This document shows positions 10,901 through 22,324 of a stretch of 64,000 nucleotides of DNA, in pieces (position 1 is the stretch's first letter; each line of letters begins with the position of its first letter). The notes under the pieces were generated by a model, which saw only the letters and a list, made by a program, of their open reading frames with translations, had not been told where the DNA came from and did no database searches. This DNA is from Tubiluchus corallicola (Eukaryota > Priapulida > Priapulimorpha > Priapulimorphida > Tubiluchidae). The position numbers and the translations under genes were made by a program. Location: the NCBI GenBank assembly GCA_030141605.1, contig JAQGDQ010000053.1:124001-188000 (forward strand), written 5' to 3'.

Positions 10901-12313
10901 AAAGGTGACACTTGATGACTGGGCAATCTATTTTGGTTTGCTAAGTTGTCTGTGTTGTACATTGGGAGCAGTTTGTTTGTACAGCCTAGTCCCTTACAGC
11001 AGTGTCACAGAAAAAATCTGTCCCCAGGTGTTCGCTCATCTGGTGTGGATAGAACTTTGCATATTCCATAATCTTCTACGAGTTGCTATGCAACAGTTAC
11101 TTGGGAGATAGACCATGCAATGAACAACACATTTTATCAAAAATTGGCATATTAATTTTTTGAAACATTTCTTGATAACTGTTGTTGAGAAAAGCCTTTA
11201 ACAGTTACTATAATTTCAGGAGAAAGCAAAGAACAAGTTTCTTCTTCATCGTTCGTAGAAAGGGTACGCAAACGTGGCTTCGAAGTGGTATATATGACAG
11301 AACCAATAGATGAATACTGCGTACAACAGTTGAAGGAACATGACGGTAAAAACCTTGTGTCTGTCACTAAAGAGGGTCTGGAACTACCGGAAGACGAGGA
11401 AGAGAAGAAAAAACATGAAGAAGACAAAACTAAGTACGAAAATCTTTGTAAGACAATGAAGGAGATCCTAGACAAGAAAGTGGAAAAGGTATTAAACTGT
11501 AGTATTTTTTTTAATCTTGAAGGAATTAGTAAAGTGTGACATTTGATGATAGGGCACCCTACTTTGGCTTGCTAGGTTATTGGATGTCTTGTATTTTGCA
11601 AGCAGATTTGTTTGTACAGCCTAGTCTTTTACAGCAGTGTCACAGAAAAGTCTGTCCCCTGATGCGCGTTTATCTGATGTGGATAGAACTTTGTGTATTA
11701 CATAATCTTCTCGGAGTTGCTAGGGAAAAGTTACTTGTGGTTTAGACCATGCAATGAACAAAGCATATAGTCCAAGGCAGATGTTTTAACTTTTTTTATT
11801 TAAAGGGTCTTCTGGTGTTTACAAATTGTATTTAAAGGGTCGTCTGGTGTTTACAAATTGACCTTTCAATTGCAGGTAGTCGTTTCTAAGCGCTTGGTCA
11901 GTTCTCCCTGTTGCATTGTCACAAGTCAGTACGGTTGGTCTGCAAACATGGAGCGAATTATGAAAGCACAGGCTTTACGAGATACATCAACTATGGGATA
12001 TATGGCTGCCAAGAAACACCTGGAAATTAACCCCGATCATCCCATCATAGAGTCACTTAAAAACCGCACAGACAAAGACAAAAATGATAAATCTGTGAAG
12101 GACTTGGTTATGCTGTTGTTTGAAACATCGTTACTGACTTCTGGCTTTTCTCTAGAGGATCCTCAGAATCATGCAGCTCGCATCAACCGTATGATTAAGC
12201 TAGGGCTTGGCATTGAAGAAGATGATTCAGTTCCAGAGGTTGGAATACCAGATGAAATTCCACCATTAGAAGGCGATGAAGATGATACATCTAGAATGGA
12301 AGAAGTAGATTAA
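4817..12313 (+). CDS. HSP90: Cytosolic HSP90 chaperone, complete coding region (8 coding exons)
   Basis: This is an ATP-dependent dimeric chaperone that folds and activates client proteins such as kinases and nuclear receptors in the cytosol. Joined exons are 4817-4966, 5249-5455, 7670-7841, 8495-8679, 8970-9575, 9739-9886, 11220-11488 and 11876-12313: 2,175 nt, 724 residues, the normal length. The N-terminal ATPase domain shows the catalytic Glu43 with Asn47 and Asp50 in [11 protein letters not shown], Asp89 in DSGIGM, and [14 protein letters not shown] highly charged Glu/Lys linker follows, mostly encoded around the exon 4-5 junction. The middle domain has the catalytic-loop [12 protein letters not shown]. 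The C-terminal MEEVD binds TPR co-chaperones and marks a cytosolic, not ER or mitochondrial, form. The start ATG at 4817 lies 10 nt inside an exon whose acceptor is TTTTTCGTAG, so the 5' UTR is spliced. Convergent with UNC80. Confidence 0.97.
5249..5455 (+). CDS. HSP90: HSP90 exon 2
   Basis: It runs from [16 protein letters not shown] to [10 protein letters not shown] in phase 0 and holds the ATP-contact motif DSGIGM and [14 protein letters not shown]. The acceptor is TTTTTCAG and the donor GTATTC. Confidence 0.95.
5456..7669 (+). other. HSP90: HSP90 intron 2 (2.2 kb)
   Basis: Apart from the LINE fossil at 5747-6215 and a GATG/GGTGA-rich simple stretch at about 7205-7275, I see no features. 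Short open frames here lack family likeness. Confidence 0.8.
5747..6215 (+). mobile_element. Decayed LINE reverse-transcriptase fragment in HSP90 intron 2
   Basis: Read in shifting frames, the segment gives [20 protein letters not shown], then [20 protein letters not shown], then [18 protein letters not shown] and ENCVSDIR. This order matches reverse transcriptases of the CR1/Jockey type: the region before the first catalytic Asp, the LxWFxSYLxxR motif, a degenerate YADD box and the IxDIRxWM region. Frameshifts, stops and a changed YADD box show that it is dead. No ends or target duplication were found. Confidence 0.7.
7670..7841 (+). CDS. HSP90: HSP90 exon 3
   Basis: Encodes [20 protein letters not shown] to RLDHGEPIG. 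The glycine-rich ATP-lid segment GQFGVGF is intact. It ends in phase 1 before GTAAGT. Confidence 0.95.
8495..8679 (+). CDS. HSP90: HSP90 exon 4
   Basis: Encodes [20 protein letters not shown] through the start of the acidic linker ([12 protein letters not shown]). Phase is 1 in and 0 out. The donor is GTTTGT, weaker than the others. Confidence 0.93.
8970..9575 (+). CDS. HSP90: HSP90 exon 5
   Basis: The largest HSP90 exon. It encodes the rest of the charged linker (with a Lys run around [13 protein letters not shown]), then [24 protein letters not shown] and [12 protein letters not shown] of the middle domain, ending [10 protein letters not shown] in phase 0. Confidence 0.96.
9739..9886 (+). 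CDS. HSP90: HSP90 exon 6
   Basis: Encodes [20 protein letters not shown] to [12 protein letters not shown]. Phase is 0 in and 1 out, before GTAAGC. Confidence 0.95.
10898..11125 (+). repeat. Duplicated intron repeat, left copy (HSP90 intron 6)
   Basis: It runs from GGTGACACTTGATGACTGGG through GCAGTGTCACAGAAAAAATC to GACCATGCAATGAACAA, and matches 11530-11760 in the next intron with moderate divergence and small indels. The two direct copies flank exon 7. Confidence 0.85.
11220..11488 (+). CDS. HSP90: HSP90 exon 7
   Basis: Encodes [20 protein letters not shown] to EILDKKVEK. Phase is 1 in and 0 out. It includes [15 protein letters not shown] of the middle/C-terminal region. Confidence 0.95.
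11530..11760 (+). repeat. Duplicated intron repeat, right copy (HSP90 intron 7)
   Basis: It is the second copy of the repeat at 10898-11125: GTGTGACATTTGATGATAGG, then GCAGTGTCACAGAAAAGTCT, then GACCATGCAATGAACAA. Both copies stay open in the same frame at their ends (YFGLL, and WIELC followed by HNLL), which may be a relic of a coding element. Confidence 0.85.
11798..11861 (+). repeat. Two 32-bp tandem copies before HSP90 exon 8
   Basis: ATTTAAAGGGTCTTCTGGTG and ATTTAAAGGGTCGTCTGGTG begin 32 bp apart; each continues TTTACAAATTG. They end just before the polypyrimidine tract of the exon 8 acceptor. Confidence 0.9.
11876..12313 (+). CDS. HSP90: HSP90 exon 8 (terminal)
   Basis: Encodes [20 protein letters not shown] to DTSRMEEVD and stops at TAA 12311-12313. 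It holds the dimerisation domain ([16 protein letters not shown]) and the TPR-binding MEEVD tail. Confidence 0.97.
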   Translation, partial: VVVSKRLVSSPCCIVTSQYGWSANMERIMKAQALRDTSTMGYMAAKKHLEINPDHPIIESLKNRTDKDKNDKSVKDLVMLLFETSLLTSGFSLEDPQNHAARINRMIKLGLGIEEDDSVPEVGIPDEIPPLEGDEDDTSRMEEVD

Positions 12314-12765
12314 ATTTAGTGCTGTCATATCTTTGTTTTCCTTGTCTTTTCCCCCTTTTTTAATGTTTAACTGTGTTTACAATTCTGTTTTCTGTCATTA
12401 CTAGCAGAGAATGTATTTCGTTAACACTGCATCTCATCTTGTTCTTGGAGATGTTCATAATTATTAAGTGATTGAAGGACAATTAATTCCCTGTACATCT
12501 GAACAGTTGAAGTTCTGAGTTGATTGCACACAATACACATGCCATGTGGACAATTAATTCCCTGTACGTTTGAACAGTTGAGGTTCTGAATTGCTGTTCT
12601 AATGCACTCACTGCAAATAATTGTTCCCATTGTTGATAAGAACATTCTATATAGAATTTTCAACACTTCTGTGTATCCATATACTGTGATTTCTGTATAA
12701 AGCTTTCAAATTTATTATTGCTTTATAAAAACGTACAATGCTGAGAATAAATGTGTTTGGTTCGT
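12314..12765 (+). other. HSP90: HSP90 3' UTR with poly(A) signal
   Basis: Non-coding and AT-rich after the stop. A canonical AATAAA at 12746-12751 is the likely poly(A) signal, giving a 3' UTR of about 450 nt. It includes the 71-bp tandem repeat at 12478-12610. Confidence 0.65.
12478..12610 (+). repeat. 71-bp tandem repeat in the HSP90 3' UTR
   Basis: GACAATTAATTCCCTGTACA starts at 12478 and recurs with small changes at 12549. Both copies continue TGAACAGTTGA(A/G)GTTCTGA. The second copy is incomplete. Confidence 0.85.
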
Positions 12766-13779
12766 CACATCTAACACTTTTGACATCTTTTTTTATACAA
12801 ACCCGGGGCAAGCATGTTGGGTCCTATAATATATCTAAAGTGATTTTCCCTTTAGGAAAGGCTTGCTTCGAAACCTACGTACATTTGTAAATTTGTGTTT
12901 GGATGCAAGATGTTTTATCGATTTTACATTTCGGCAATGGAGATTACTGGCGATACTTCAGTGTTACAACTGCATTGAGCATTCTAGTCATTTGCAACAA
13001 ATGGCCTCTTTGATGCCTGTTGTAAATTATTTGGTGTTTCAATATGTGTACATGTATAACTTTTTACATGCGATATATTTCAGTTTTTCCATGGTCCTTG
13101 TGTTTTTAGTATGCAAGAACATAGATTTCTAAACGGCTTGCATCTACTGTGTGAAAACGATAAAACAAACTAATACACTGTTTTAGAATGTACAGTATTT
13201 ATTTTAAAGGTTAAATAGGCAAGTTGTAATATCATGCTAAAGGCAGAGTGTGACTGAAATTAAATGTTAGAAGTAAAATCCGTGGAATATGCACTAGTTA
13301 AATTTAAATTACATGGAAGTAAAATGCTACATGTAGAAAAGCTTACACAAAATTTCCTGCACTAAATGAGCCTCTGGTGGCTTCGCCAACATTAGTAGTA
13401 ATGGGGAGCAAAATTAACTCTGATTTTCCTTGAATGTCTGGCAATTCGATTCAGAAGTTGCATTGCCAGGATTCTTGTTAATTAGGTGCAACATATCACA
13501 CAATAAAAAATAATAGGATGTATTATGTGAAATCGATCCGTATGGGATTGTTGTAAAACCCGTATGTGGCATCTAAAAACAGTAAAATTAAAATACATCA
13601 CAATCAGTACATTCTATGCCATGCAATCTGTCGAACAACTGAAACTCGCAACTAGTGGTAATGGCTTCTTATTGGCTTTAGGGGAAGGCCTGAGAGCACA
13701 GGAGTGATTATAAAGATATCTTCACAGCTGCTTAAAGGAATTAGACAGTGAAGCTCGACCAGTTGTTCATTATTTACCT
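12766..13779. other. Intergenic, no feature seen
   Basis: No open frame here has coding character. Part may be the degraded upstream end of the LINE that follows, but no motif could be recognised. Confidence 0.5.
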
Positions 13780-15062
13780 TTTTTGTTAATGACAGTCAAC
13801 GTTGTCAACAGATACGAACTGTTGGATATTTGGAGGCCCTGCATTCATTTTTCTTAATGGATGACATTGTTTTTCTAGCCACCTCCCGAAAGGCAGTGGA
13901 AAGGAAAATAGGTTAGTCACATGTGCCTCCGATCTAGGCATGACTGTTCACCATACTAAGTTCGCATTTTTAACTGTACATGGGTAAAACTGACGACAGA
14001 AGTTTTCAAAATGGTGATTACAACTCGGCATAAGGCAGAAAACATCTCTGTACCCCCATCACTAATGCGAGAATTGCAGAGCAGTTACAGATGCACCTGC
14101 AAGCGAAGAAACTAGAGTTGAGAAAATTCGGTCATTCTTTGCTGAAAATCCAGGTGTGCCATTTCCAATGAAAAAAGCAATATGGCAAAGTGCTGTTGTG
14201 AACTGTGTTATATCCTTGTGAATCTTGGTGCACAAATGAAATGAAAGGCATACAAGCTTACCTAGATTCTGTCACCACCCAAACAATGAATCGTTCTCTT
14301 TCAAGCTGGTGTACCTCATTGTTAAAAGCAATTAGAAGAGGTTTTTGCAGGAGTTTCATGCTCAAACCAGCAGTGACGTGTTTCCATTGACCAAAGCCAC
14401 AAATTTAGCTGAAGGGGCTATTTCACCTAAGGCAAGTTATCTTAGTTTATTAGAGGGAAGAGATCACAATGTGACTGACAAAGCGCCAAAGAGAAATTTG
14501 CTGAATTGGTAGAGTATTCTACTTGTCGTCAGACATACTTGAAGTTTAACCCGGCTTTAGCCTAGCATCCCGTTTATGAGAGCACAGCGTACCTAAAATT
14601 AAAAGAACTGCATTTACCAGAATGTAATTTTCTTCGATTAAACACTGAAGTTTGTAGACGGTTGATAATTCCGGTGGAAACTAGAATTTGTTTATGTGGC
14701 CAAGTAGAGGAGCATATTTTGCTAAAATGTCATAGAACTGAATTTGTCTTAATGTTGCCAACACGTGTATACTTGAATTAATGAATTTGGAAGATCATAA
14801 AAAGTTGTGTGGATTTGCTTTACTGTGCATTAAAAGAATTCCAAGGAATATGAAATGCATTTTTACTCTATTGTATGATTACTACCTAATGGTTTGTATT
14901 TTTTCTTATAATTTATATTTTATTTTTGTAATGGAACAGAGGAATGAGTTGTTTTTGGAGCATTTGTTTCACTCCAAACTCATTGTAACTTTTATGCACT
15001 TGCAATGTATTTACAGTTGACAAAATTAATGTCAATAAATATCTAATTTAATCTAATCTAAC
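13780..15062 (+). pseudogene. Decayed non-LTR retrotransposon (C-terminal half of the ORF, with 3' tail)
   Basis: Frames with many shifts give FFLMDDIVFLATSRKAVERK near 13850, equivalent to the reverse-transcriptase YADDIVLLATS box. VNCVILYPCESWCTNEMKGI follows near 14200, equivalent to the LLYGCESW motif. Near 14640-14740 comes RLIIPVETRICLCGQVEEHI ending LLKC, the Cys/His motif seen at the C-terminus of several LINE clades. The segment ends in a short tandem tail, TCTAATTTAATCTAATCTAA, around 15040-15060, typical of LINE 3' ends. Stops and frameshifts show it is inactive. The clade is not certain, and no target duplication was identified. Confidence 0.75.
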
Positions 15063-17125
15063 CGTAGCCAAAGATTTTCGTTTTCTTTGCTATCATGCAT
15101 TGCGTGCCACATTTTAGTTCAATAACCAAAAATCATCAAATTACAAGTATGTAAATGTATAATTGTTATTGTGCAGGATGAAGCTTAAAAACTGTATTTT
15201 CTATTAACGAATTTATTATAATTATCAATCTTATTTGTTTGCCAAATCTGAGATCAGTCTATGCGATACAACAACACATTTATAATTTTTTATACAGTAC
15301 TACTAAATTAAATTTTGCGGTCATTATATATAGTTTTCGACTATAGACTCTCTTAACTGCTTTGCTTTGAACCTTCTTGGCCTTAGATCAGGTTTGTTAG
15401 GTACACATAATTTATGAGTTTTTGACAAGACCCAAATTTTGTTTTTCCTCACGTGAAATACTTTTCTAGTCATAATCACCATAGTTGTAGCAACAAATTA
15501 AATGTAATTACAGTATATGTACCAAATTTTTCCAACAGGCCAGAAAATCCTTTCAGTTAGTTGAATGTACACCAGTTTGGACTACACGCAACAAATTTAC
15601 TAGCAAATATGCAAATCACTAATACTCTGCATCACAACAACAAACCATTTATGAAGATTTAAAATAAATACATACATATAATTACAAATACAACATCAAT
15701 AAAATATATAGATTTTCAAATAGGGCTACAAACAAATTTAGATTATTTAGAACATCCTGTACAACATAATACTGGAAGTCCGCATGTACAATTCCACACA
15801 AAATGCTCTATGTTCCTTAAAATTATTTGAATTACAACTTAACTTGCGGTCTAACAATAATAATAAAAGCTTCTAATTCTAACACTATATTAAGAGATTT
15901 AAATATCAGACTAGATTTACTTATATTCATGACTAGATTATGAACAATGGTGCACATTCGCTTAATATCTAGATTACCATTATTTTCCATTCTTTAAGAT
16001 TCCAAATAACAATTTCATAAGTTTACTTGACTTAGTAGAAAAGATCACCAATGTTCAATTAAATGAATTGCATAATTGCATGCAAAAAACTTCAAATTTA
16101 TACCCTATCAAAATTTAATACACTTACAATACGTTATATCTTTGGTAAATACTAGGTGAAAGTCTAATACACTGCTATATATATCACCTTTCCCTTTCCA
16201 TGCCTGAAAATTATAATTAAGGACAAGATGAATGAAACGTGCTATTCACATGTCCTGTCATGTTGATATGTACCGCTGACATAACTTTTCCACACAATTT
16301 ACTTTTGCACCAGTTACTGTCTATACATATTCATTGGATCAGCATGTGCGCAAGAATCTTATAGTTATTTAAGTTAATTTTTTTACAAAAAGAAACAGAA
16401 CTAATTACAGCAAACATTACCACAAAATCTAATGAAAAAGCTATATGTATACTATTTGCAGTGTTGAGTAGTATCACTACTATTTTGAAATTGAATAGTG
16501 GCAAACTGTAATTTCACTACTTGTTTTTAAGTAATGCTGTACTATAGCATTACATTTAATTTTTGCATTAGATAATTAATGTCTGCATAGAGAACTGTGT
16601 TTTCCTAGCAACTGTAGATGTAGATATGCTACAGGTACAAGGAGTATCTAATTGTATACTTGTAGTTGTAATGATCGCCGACACAGTGAAGCAAGACTTT
16701 AAAATACACCATGTGTCTTGCCGATCAATGTTTTTCGTTGGTCTTCTCTTGGGAAATATATTCTGCCCAAAGGTGAACAACTGTTGGCCAGACAGTAACT
16801 TTAAAACATATAATTTTTAAAGCAAGTAGATATGTTTAAAGTTTGAACAACTGTTTATCACATGGCATAAAATAATGAAGTGTCATGCGTTCAATATTAT
16901 AATGCATAATTTATTGTTATTATTGATAATATATGAATGACCTGCATCTGTTTAATTAAAATCATAAATAAAACTATAATAAAAAGTGCTATTATGTACA
17001 AACTTAATCTCGTGGTACGAATTACTTTAACTCCATTTAAATAAATATATATTTACACCTTATTTATGCATTGTAAACTAAATATGCTTTACAATTTGTT
17101 CCTTTTTACATAGATGCATATTGGT
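15063..17125 (-). other. UNC80: UNC80 3' flank and probable 3' UTR
   Basis: AT-rich DNA without coding character. On the minus strand, AATAAA (plus-strand TTTATT) occurs at 16910-16915, about 210 bp after the UNC80 stop, and again at 15212-15217. Either could be the poly(A) signal. I see no other gene. Confidence 0.4.
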
Positions 17126-17407
17126 TTACACACAAGTATCTTCGACATCTTTCTCATCAAAATAAATGCAAATACTTTTGCCCTTATCGTCATCTTTTAG
17201 CAGTGCAGCTTTTTCACTCGCATGAAGAGATTCTAAGCTATCACAGCGAGCCATGGGTGCAATGTACGCATCAGCTCTTGCAGTTGTCGGACTTGACTGA
17301 GGGGTTCCTTGACTGGATCGGTCCCTGATCATAACTGCTCCAGCTCTACGAGGAGGTGCGCGCCATGATGATTCAGCTTTTGTGGCTTGATCGCTGTCAC
17401 TAGCACC
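17126..17407 (-). CDS. UNC80: UNC80 exon w55 (terminal)
   Basis: Encodes GASDSDQATKAESSWRAPPR then ARCDSLESLHASEKAALLKD and ends YFDEKDVEDTCV, stop TAA 17126-17128. Confidence 0.88.
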   Translation of the reverse strand, partial: GASDSDQATKAESSWRAPPRRAGAVMIRDRSSQGTPQSSPTTARADAYIAPMARCDSLESLHASEKAALLKDDDKGKSICIYFDEKDVEDTCV

Positions 17408-20400
17408 CTAAAGACAATCTTATCAATCACAGTACTGGACAGAAATCATAAATCTTATCAAATTGTCAATTCCAAAAAAAAACAATCTAACAAAAGTTCA
17501 TGGTAAAGTCTTAAGCATGAAAATATATCTAACATCTTTTCTACCATTACTATCTACAGAACACAAGATCAGAGTATACGGTGAGACTAACTAGAATGTT
17601 ACACATTCAAATTACATTAAAATTCAAAAGAGAAACTTTTGCAATAGTATAATAAATCCATTTTTGTTAATTCGTCTATTACCTCTGCCACTGTTTCTTC
17701 CTCGGTTTCTTCTTGCTGCAGACCTTGTTCAATACTCCTTGACTTCTCTAACAACTTTTTGGGTCTTCGGAAAGTTTTCCTGCTCTGAGCACTTTGCCTC
17801 TGAAGCCTGAAGATTTCGAAAATTTGTACAAAATGACAAAAAAAAAATTGTCAAAATGACGGATAAACAAACATTATGTGTAACATAATATCCCAATTGA
17901 GAATGTAAATCTGCTATTATTGGTAAACCTCAGCCATAAATCACTCAGATATTTGCTTCTGTTAATCTAATAAAAGCACTTTTAAAAATGTTTTTACCAC
18001 CATAATGCAATGTTATAAAGTACCATTGCAGTACGCATGCATCAAATGTTATTAACAGAAATAGCAGCTTACACTATTTTGGAAGATGCCAATCTAAAAT
18101 TGCCCTAGCCTACAAACTGCAATCATCTGCTATTAGTATATAGTTGCTATTTGCTAAATATGCTGACTACCTGGCAAATTAAATACATGCAATTTAATGC
18201 AATAAGTGCAAACAATGCCTAAGGATCACCTGTGCCGTGTGTATGTACCACGTGGAACATCGGAATAAGTACGAGCGCGTGACGATGGATCGTCTGTTTG
18301 CTGATTACCATCTAGTCGCTGAGATCTAGAGAAGCATGCATACAATATGACAATGTGAGGCGTGCAGGGATAACAATCAGGAGTATAGCTCAATTCTGTG
18401 ATAGTGCATGCTAAATTGTTAAACATGCATTTGTCAGACAGGAAATTAGCAATAAACTACAAATGGCATAACTTCACTAGTGTAACAATAGTTTATCACT
18501 TACATTATGCAGCTAAATAAAGCAGTTACAAAACACTGTTTTTCAGTGCAGAGCAACAAAAGCATAAGAACAAGTATAACATACGGTGTTGTGCTCATAA
18601 TTATGTGTGGCAGTGTCACAGTATATAATATATGTTTCTGAAATATTGTGTTGCAGTAGAGAATTCATCACAGTTTCCTTGTGTTATTGTAGAGATGAGA
18701 TTAAATTCATGGTAGTAAAACCAATATAGATAACAAAATAACAGCTTGTTGATATATGGTTAAGGATTATAGAGTGTGTACAAGCATCAACAATGAAAAT
18801 GAGGAGTTCTGCATATCACCAGGTAAAGATTAATTGCTGTGTGATGTCATACATTTTGGAGGTGTTCTCACTACTTTATGCGACAAGAAATGATGAACAC
18901 ACTGTTTTGTGGTTGTATAGTCCAAAACTTTTTTGTTTTCATAATCTCAAGCTGTTAGACAACAAGATGCATTTATTTTTTGAGATTTTCGACAATCATA
19001 AGACTTGTAAACCTAGCAGCAATATAGTATTACGAGACAAAAGCAGTACTATTTTTTACTTTTCTTTATAAAATTTTTGGTGGAACTTTATTTAACCATT
19101 GCAGCTTGTTTAAGGCATTGTGTTTTCATGTGATTAACATAATAAATGAAAAAAGGGGTGCAATGTAGCAGATTACAAGACTACATCTCAGTCAGTAAAT
19201 ATAAAAGGGATCAGTAACCACCAAACAAGATGTCATGCAGGATAAATGGACCAATAAAAATAAAAACATTATAATAATATTCTAGAAACAATATCTAATT
19301 AGCTATACATGTAATAATCAGAATACGAACCTGACCGATGGTTCTCGGCTAACACCACCTTCACTATCTTGATCAGACTTTGAGCTGGTAACACTCGACT
19401 GTTTGGCGAGAAAACGCCTGTGATGTAAGCTGGCTTTCCTTGTCAACCTGGAGAAACTTGAACTTGTCATAGAACTTTCTGCAAAAAAGCAAATGTTTAT
19501 TTAGGGTAGCACTAAAGACGACGAATAGGCACAGAAAACAAGCAAATGAAAGTAGCTAGAACTACCACATTAGCCAAGCCAACCTAATTAAACGGAAATT
19601 TCAAGCAGCAGCCATAAACAAAAATATTGAACAAAATTTTAAAATGCTACATAATCAGACACTTTTAACTTCATCTAGCCGACCAAGATAAGAACACGAA
19701 TAAATAGACATATGATATTCACAACATTATAATTTGGCTGAGGAAATAATAAATATGAAATGCAATAAAAATGCATCTACACTAGAAGAGGGCTACAGAA
19801 CTAAAAAAGTGTATGATTTTCAACTATTTACAAGTGAAATTTAGAAGCACAATTTTCTGTTATAGTGCACTGTACTGTATGTAGTGGTGAGCTTGCACAT
19901 GCTGAAGAAGAATGAATAAAAAGTGCATCTTGTGCTAATTATCATGATAGTCTTACTGAAATTATTTGATATCTGTTGAGGGTAGGCCAGAGATGCGGCT
20001 CGTCCTCTTACTAATGGCGATTCTGCAACCATAGACAATACCTTGTAAAACTCAATACAGCATCACTCAAGTGCTTAAACGTAAATTAGCAAAAGTGAAG
20101 TAGAAAAAAGTGCAGCACTCAGATTAAGAGCATTAGGAAAATGCACTTTTAAAGGTCACAATGCATAATTGCAGTTCTAACAACAGAGCCATTAATTCAT
20201 TTGCAACAAAACTGAAAGCATAATGTAGAAAGTAAATCTACAACACCAAATTACACTCTACTGCTTAATTGGTTATCAGAAAAACTGTAGTATAATAGCC
20301 TGGCTTACCTGATCATCAAACTTAACAAGGCATATTGAAGCAGCATACTAACGACAGATAGTGTGCTAATCATTATTATGTAAAATCATTTTAAAAATTG

Positions 20401-22275
20401 CTTAATATGACGATGTAGTATTGTAGTTCATTGATCTTAGTTAATAACAGAAGGCAAACTAAAATATGGTACAAAGTATTGAATCCAAAGATCAAAATTC
20501 GTTTGTAATCTGAAATAAGATGATGCGTTCTAATTAAAATAGGCCATGCATTCACAGTAGCAACTGAACATACTAAGGAAACATATATTCTTGTACATAT
20601 GACACAAAGTTACTCATGCAATCAGCATTCTAATTGTCAAAAAAGAAGTACTTAACACAAGAAACAGTAGCAAACACACGAAAAATCCAAAAATTTAATT
20701 GCTTAATTAATCAAAATCTCCTCAAAAAAGTATTGAAAAAATATTTGCAAACAATGATATAGTTAGAAGAGATTTGATACAGCTATTAAAAATAGATTAG
20801 ACTTGTTGCAAATAGCGTTCAACACTTTCAACACCGTGAATAGCTTAGTGTAAACCAGTCTAAAGAAACACTTGGAAAACTTTAAACTTTGATGTAGTAT
20901 TAAAGTTAATTCAGAAAAGTTTAACCCAGTGAACAATTCTATCACGCTAAAAATATATTACATTGGCATTAAGGATTTGTTGTATTTATATTGTTTTTAA
21001 AGGGAAAATATTGGTTATTTATAGGAACTTGCTAGACACAACATCAAAAGTGCCTTTAGCTAGCAGATGTTCAATGTGCAAGGAAGAATAGAAATAATAA
21101 TGATTATAAAAGCATCTACAATGGGTAGTAATACTAATTTGAAAACACACCAAACATGGGGAACACAAAAAGTGGATAAAGCTTATTTAACAAGACTTAG
21201 TGCTGTGATACAGACACCTCCAGCAGGTGACTGTGGCTGTTGACTTTCATTTGACTGACATGTGAAAAGATTGGTGGCGCCATCTATTGCATTAGTAAAC
21301 ATACCCTCATTAAAATGACTATCCTGTTCCTCCTGCAAACTAGTGCGACGTGAAATACGATCAAGTGATCGCATGCGCATACTCAGCTTACGACCTGTAG
21401 TTTCACTCTGAACTGACCAATCACGTTGCAAAGGTGGCCTGGTGGGCGGAGAGTTGCCCTGACTAGCTGTAGAATGAGCTGCATATTCACACGAGGAAGG
21501 GAGAAGAATTAAAAAGAAGCAGTTAAAATCATGCACACAACTTTTGTGTTTGCAATACACTCATAATACTGCAGAGACAGAATAACTGAAACTATAAAAC
21601 TGGCTTTCAAACACATATAATTGAACAACAAATCATTCAGTAATATTAGTAGTAAGTTTTCAATACATGCAAATCATTATACTGGTTACATACTAATCTG
21701 CACTATTACAGCAGTTAGTAGAGTAAGTTCATGTCAGCTAATAGCTAAATAAGAAACACCAATCTTTCAGAAGGAACCAGCTGATTTCAAGATGCACATT
21801 TATTAAGATTTTACTGTAGTAATTGATCATGCTAACTTTGTCAGTAAAGCATGCGTACAACAATTACTGAAAACTCCTAATATATAGTATATTAGTACAG
21901 TATGATGTATATAAAATGCCTAATGCCAAACACTTTTTTAATTAAACAACTGAAATAGCAAGAGCAAAGTTGACACACAAGGCAAATTCCCAGATATTAA
22001 ATACGCACTACGTTCTGTTCGTCGAACACTGAGTCGCTCTTTGCGTTCACCATGTCGATCTCTGAAACTTGTGAAACGCTTCAGTCCCCACCCTGTTGCC
22101 CCACTGCTACTATCATCAATAATTGTGGACGTGCGTGGCCGATAATCAGCTACAATAGAAACAGCACTCAATGTTAAGAGAAATTTGTACATACAAAAAC
22201 AGCTATTTGCTTATTCTGTCAGACAGACAGACACACATGCATGCACGATGCGCGCACACACACGCACACGCACAT

Positions 22276-22324
<49 letters not shown>

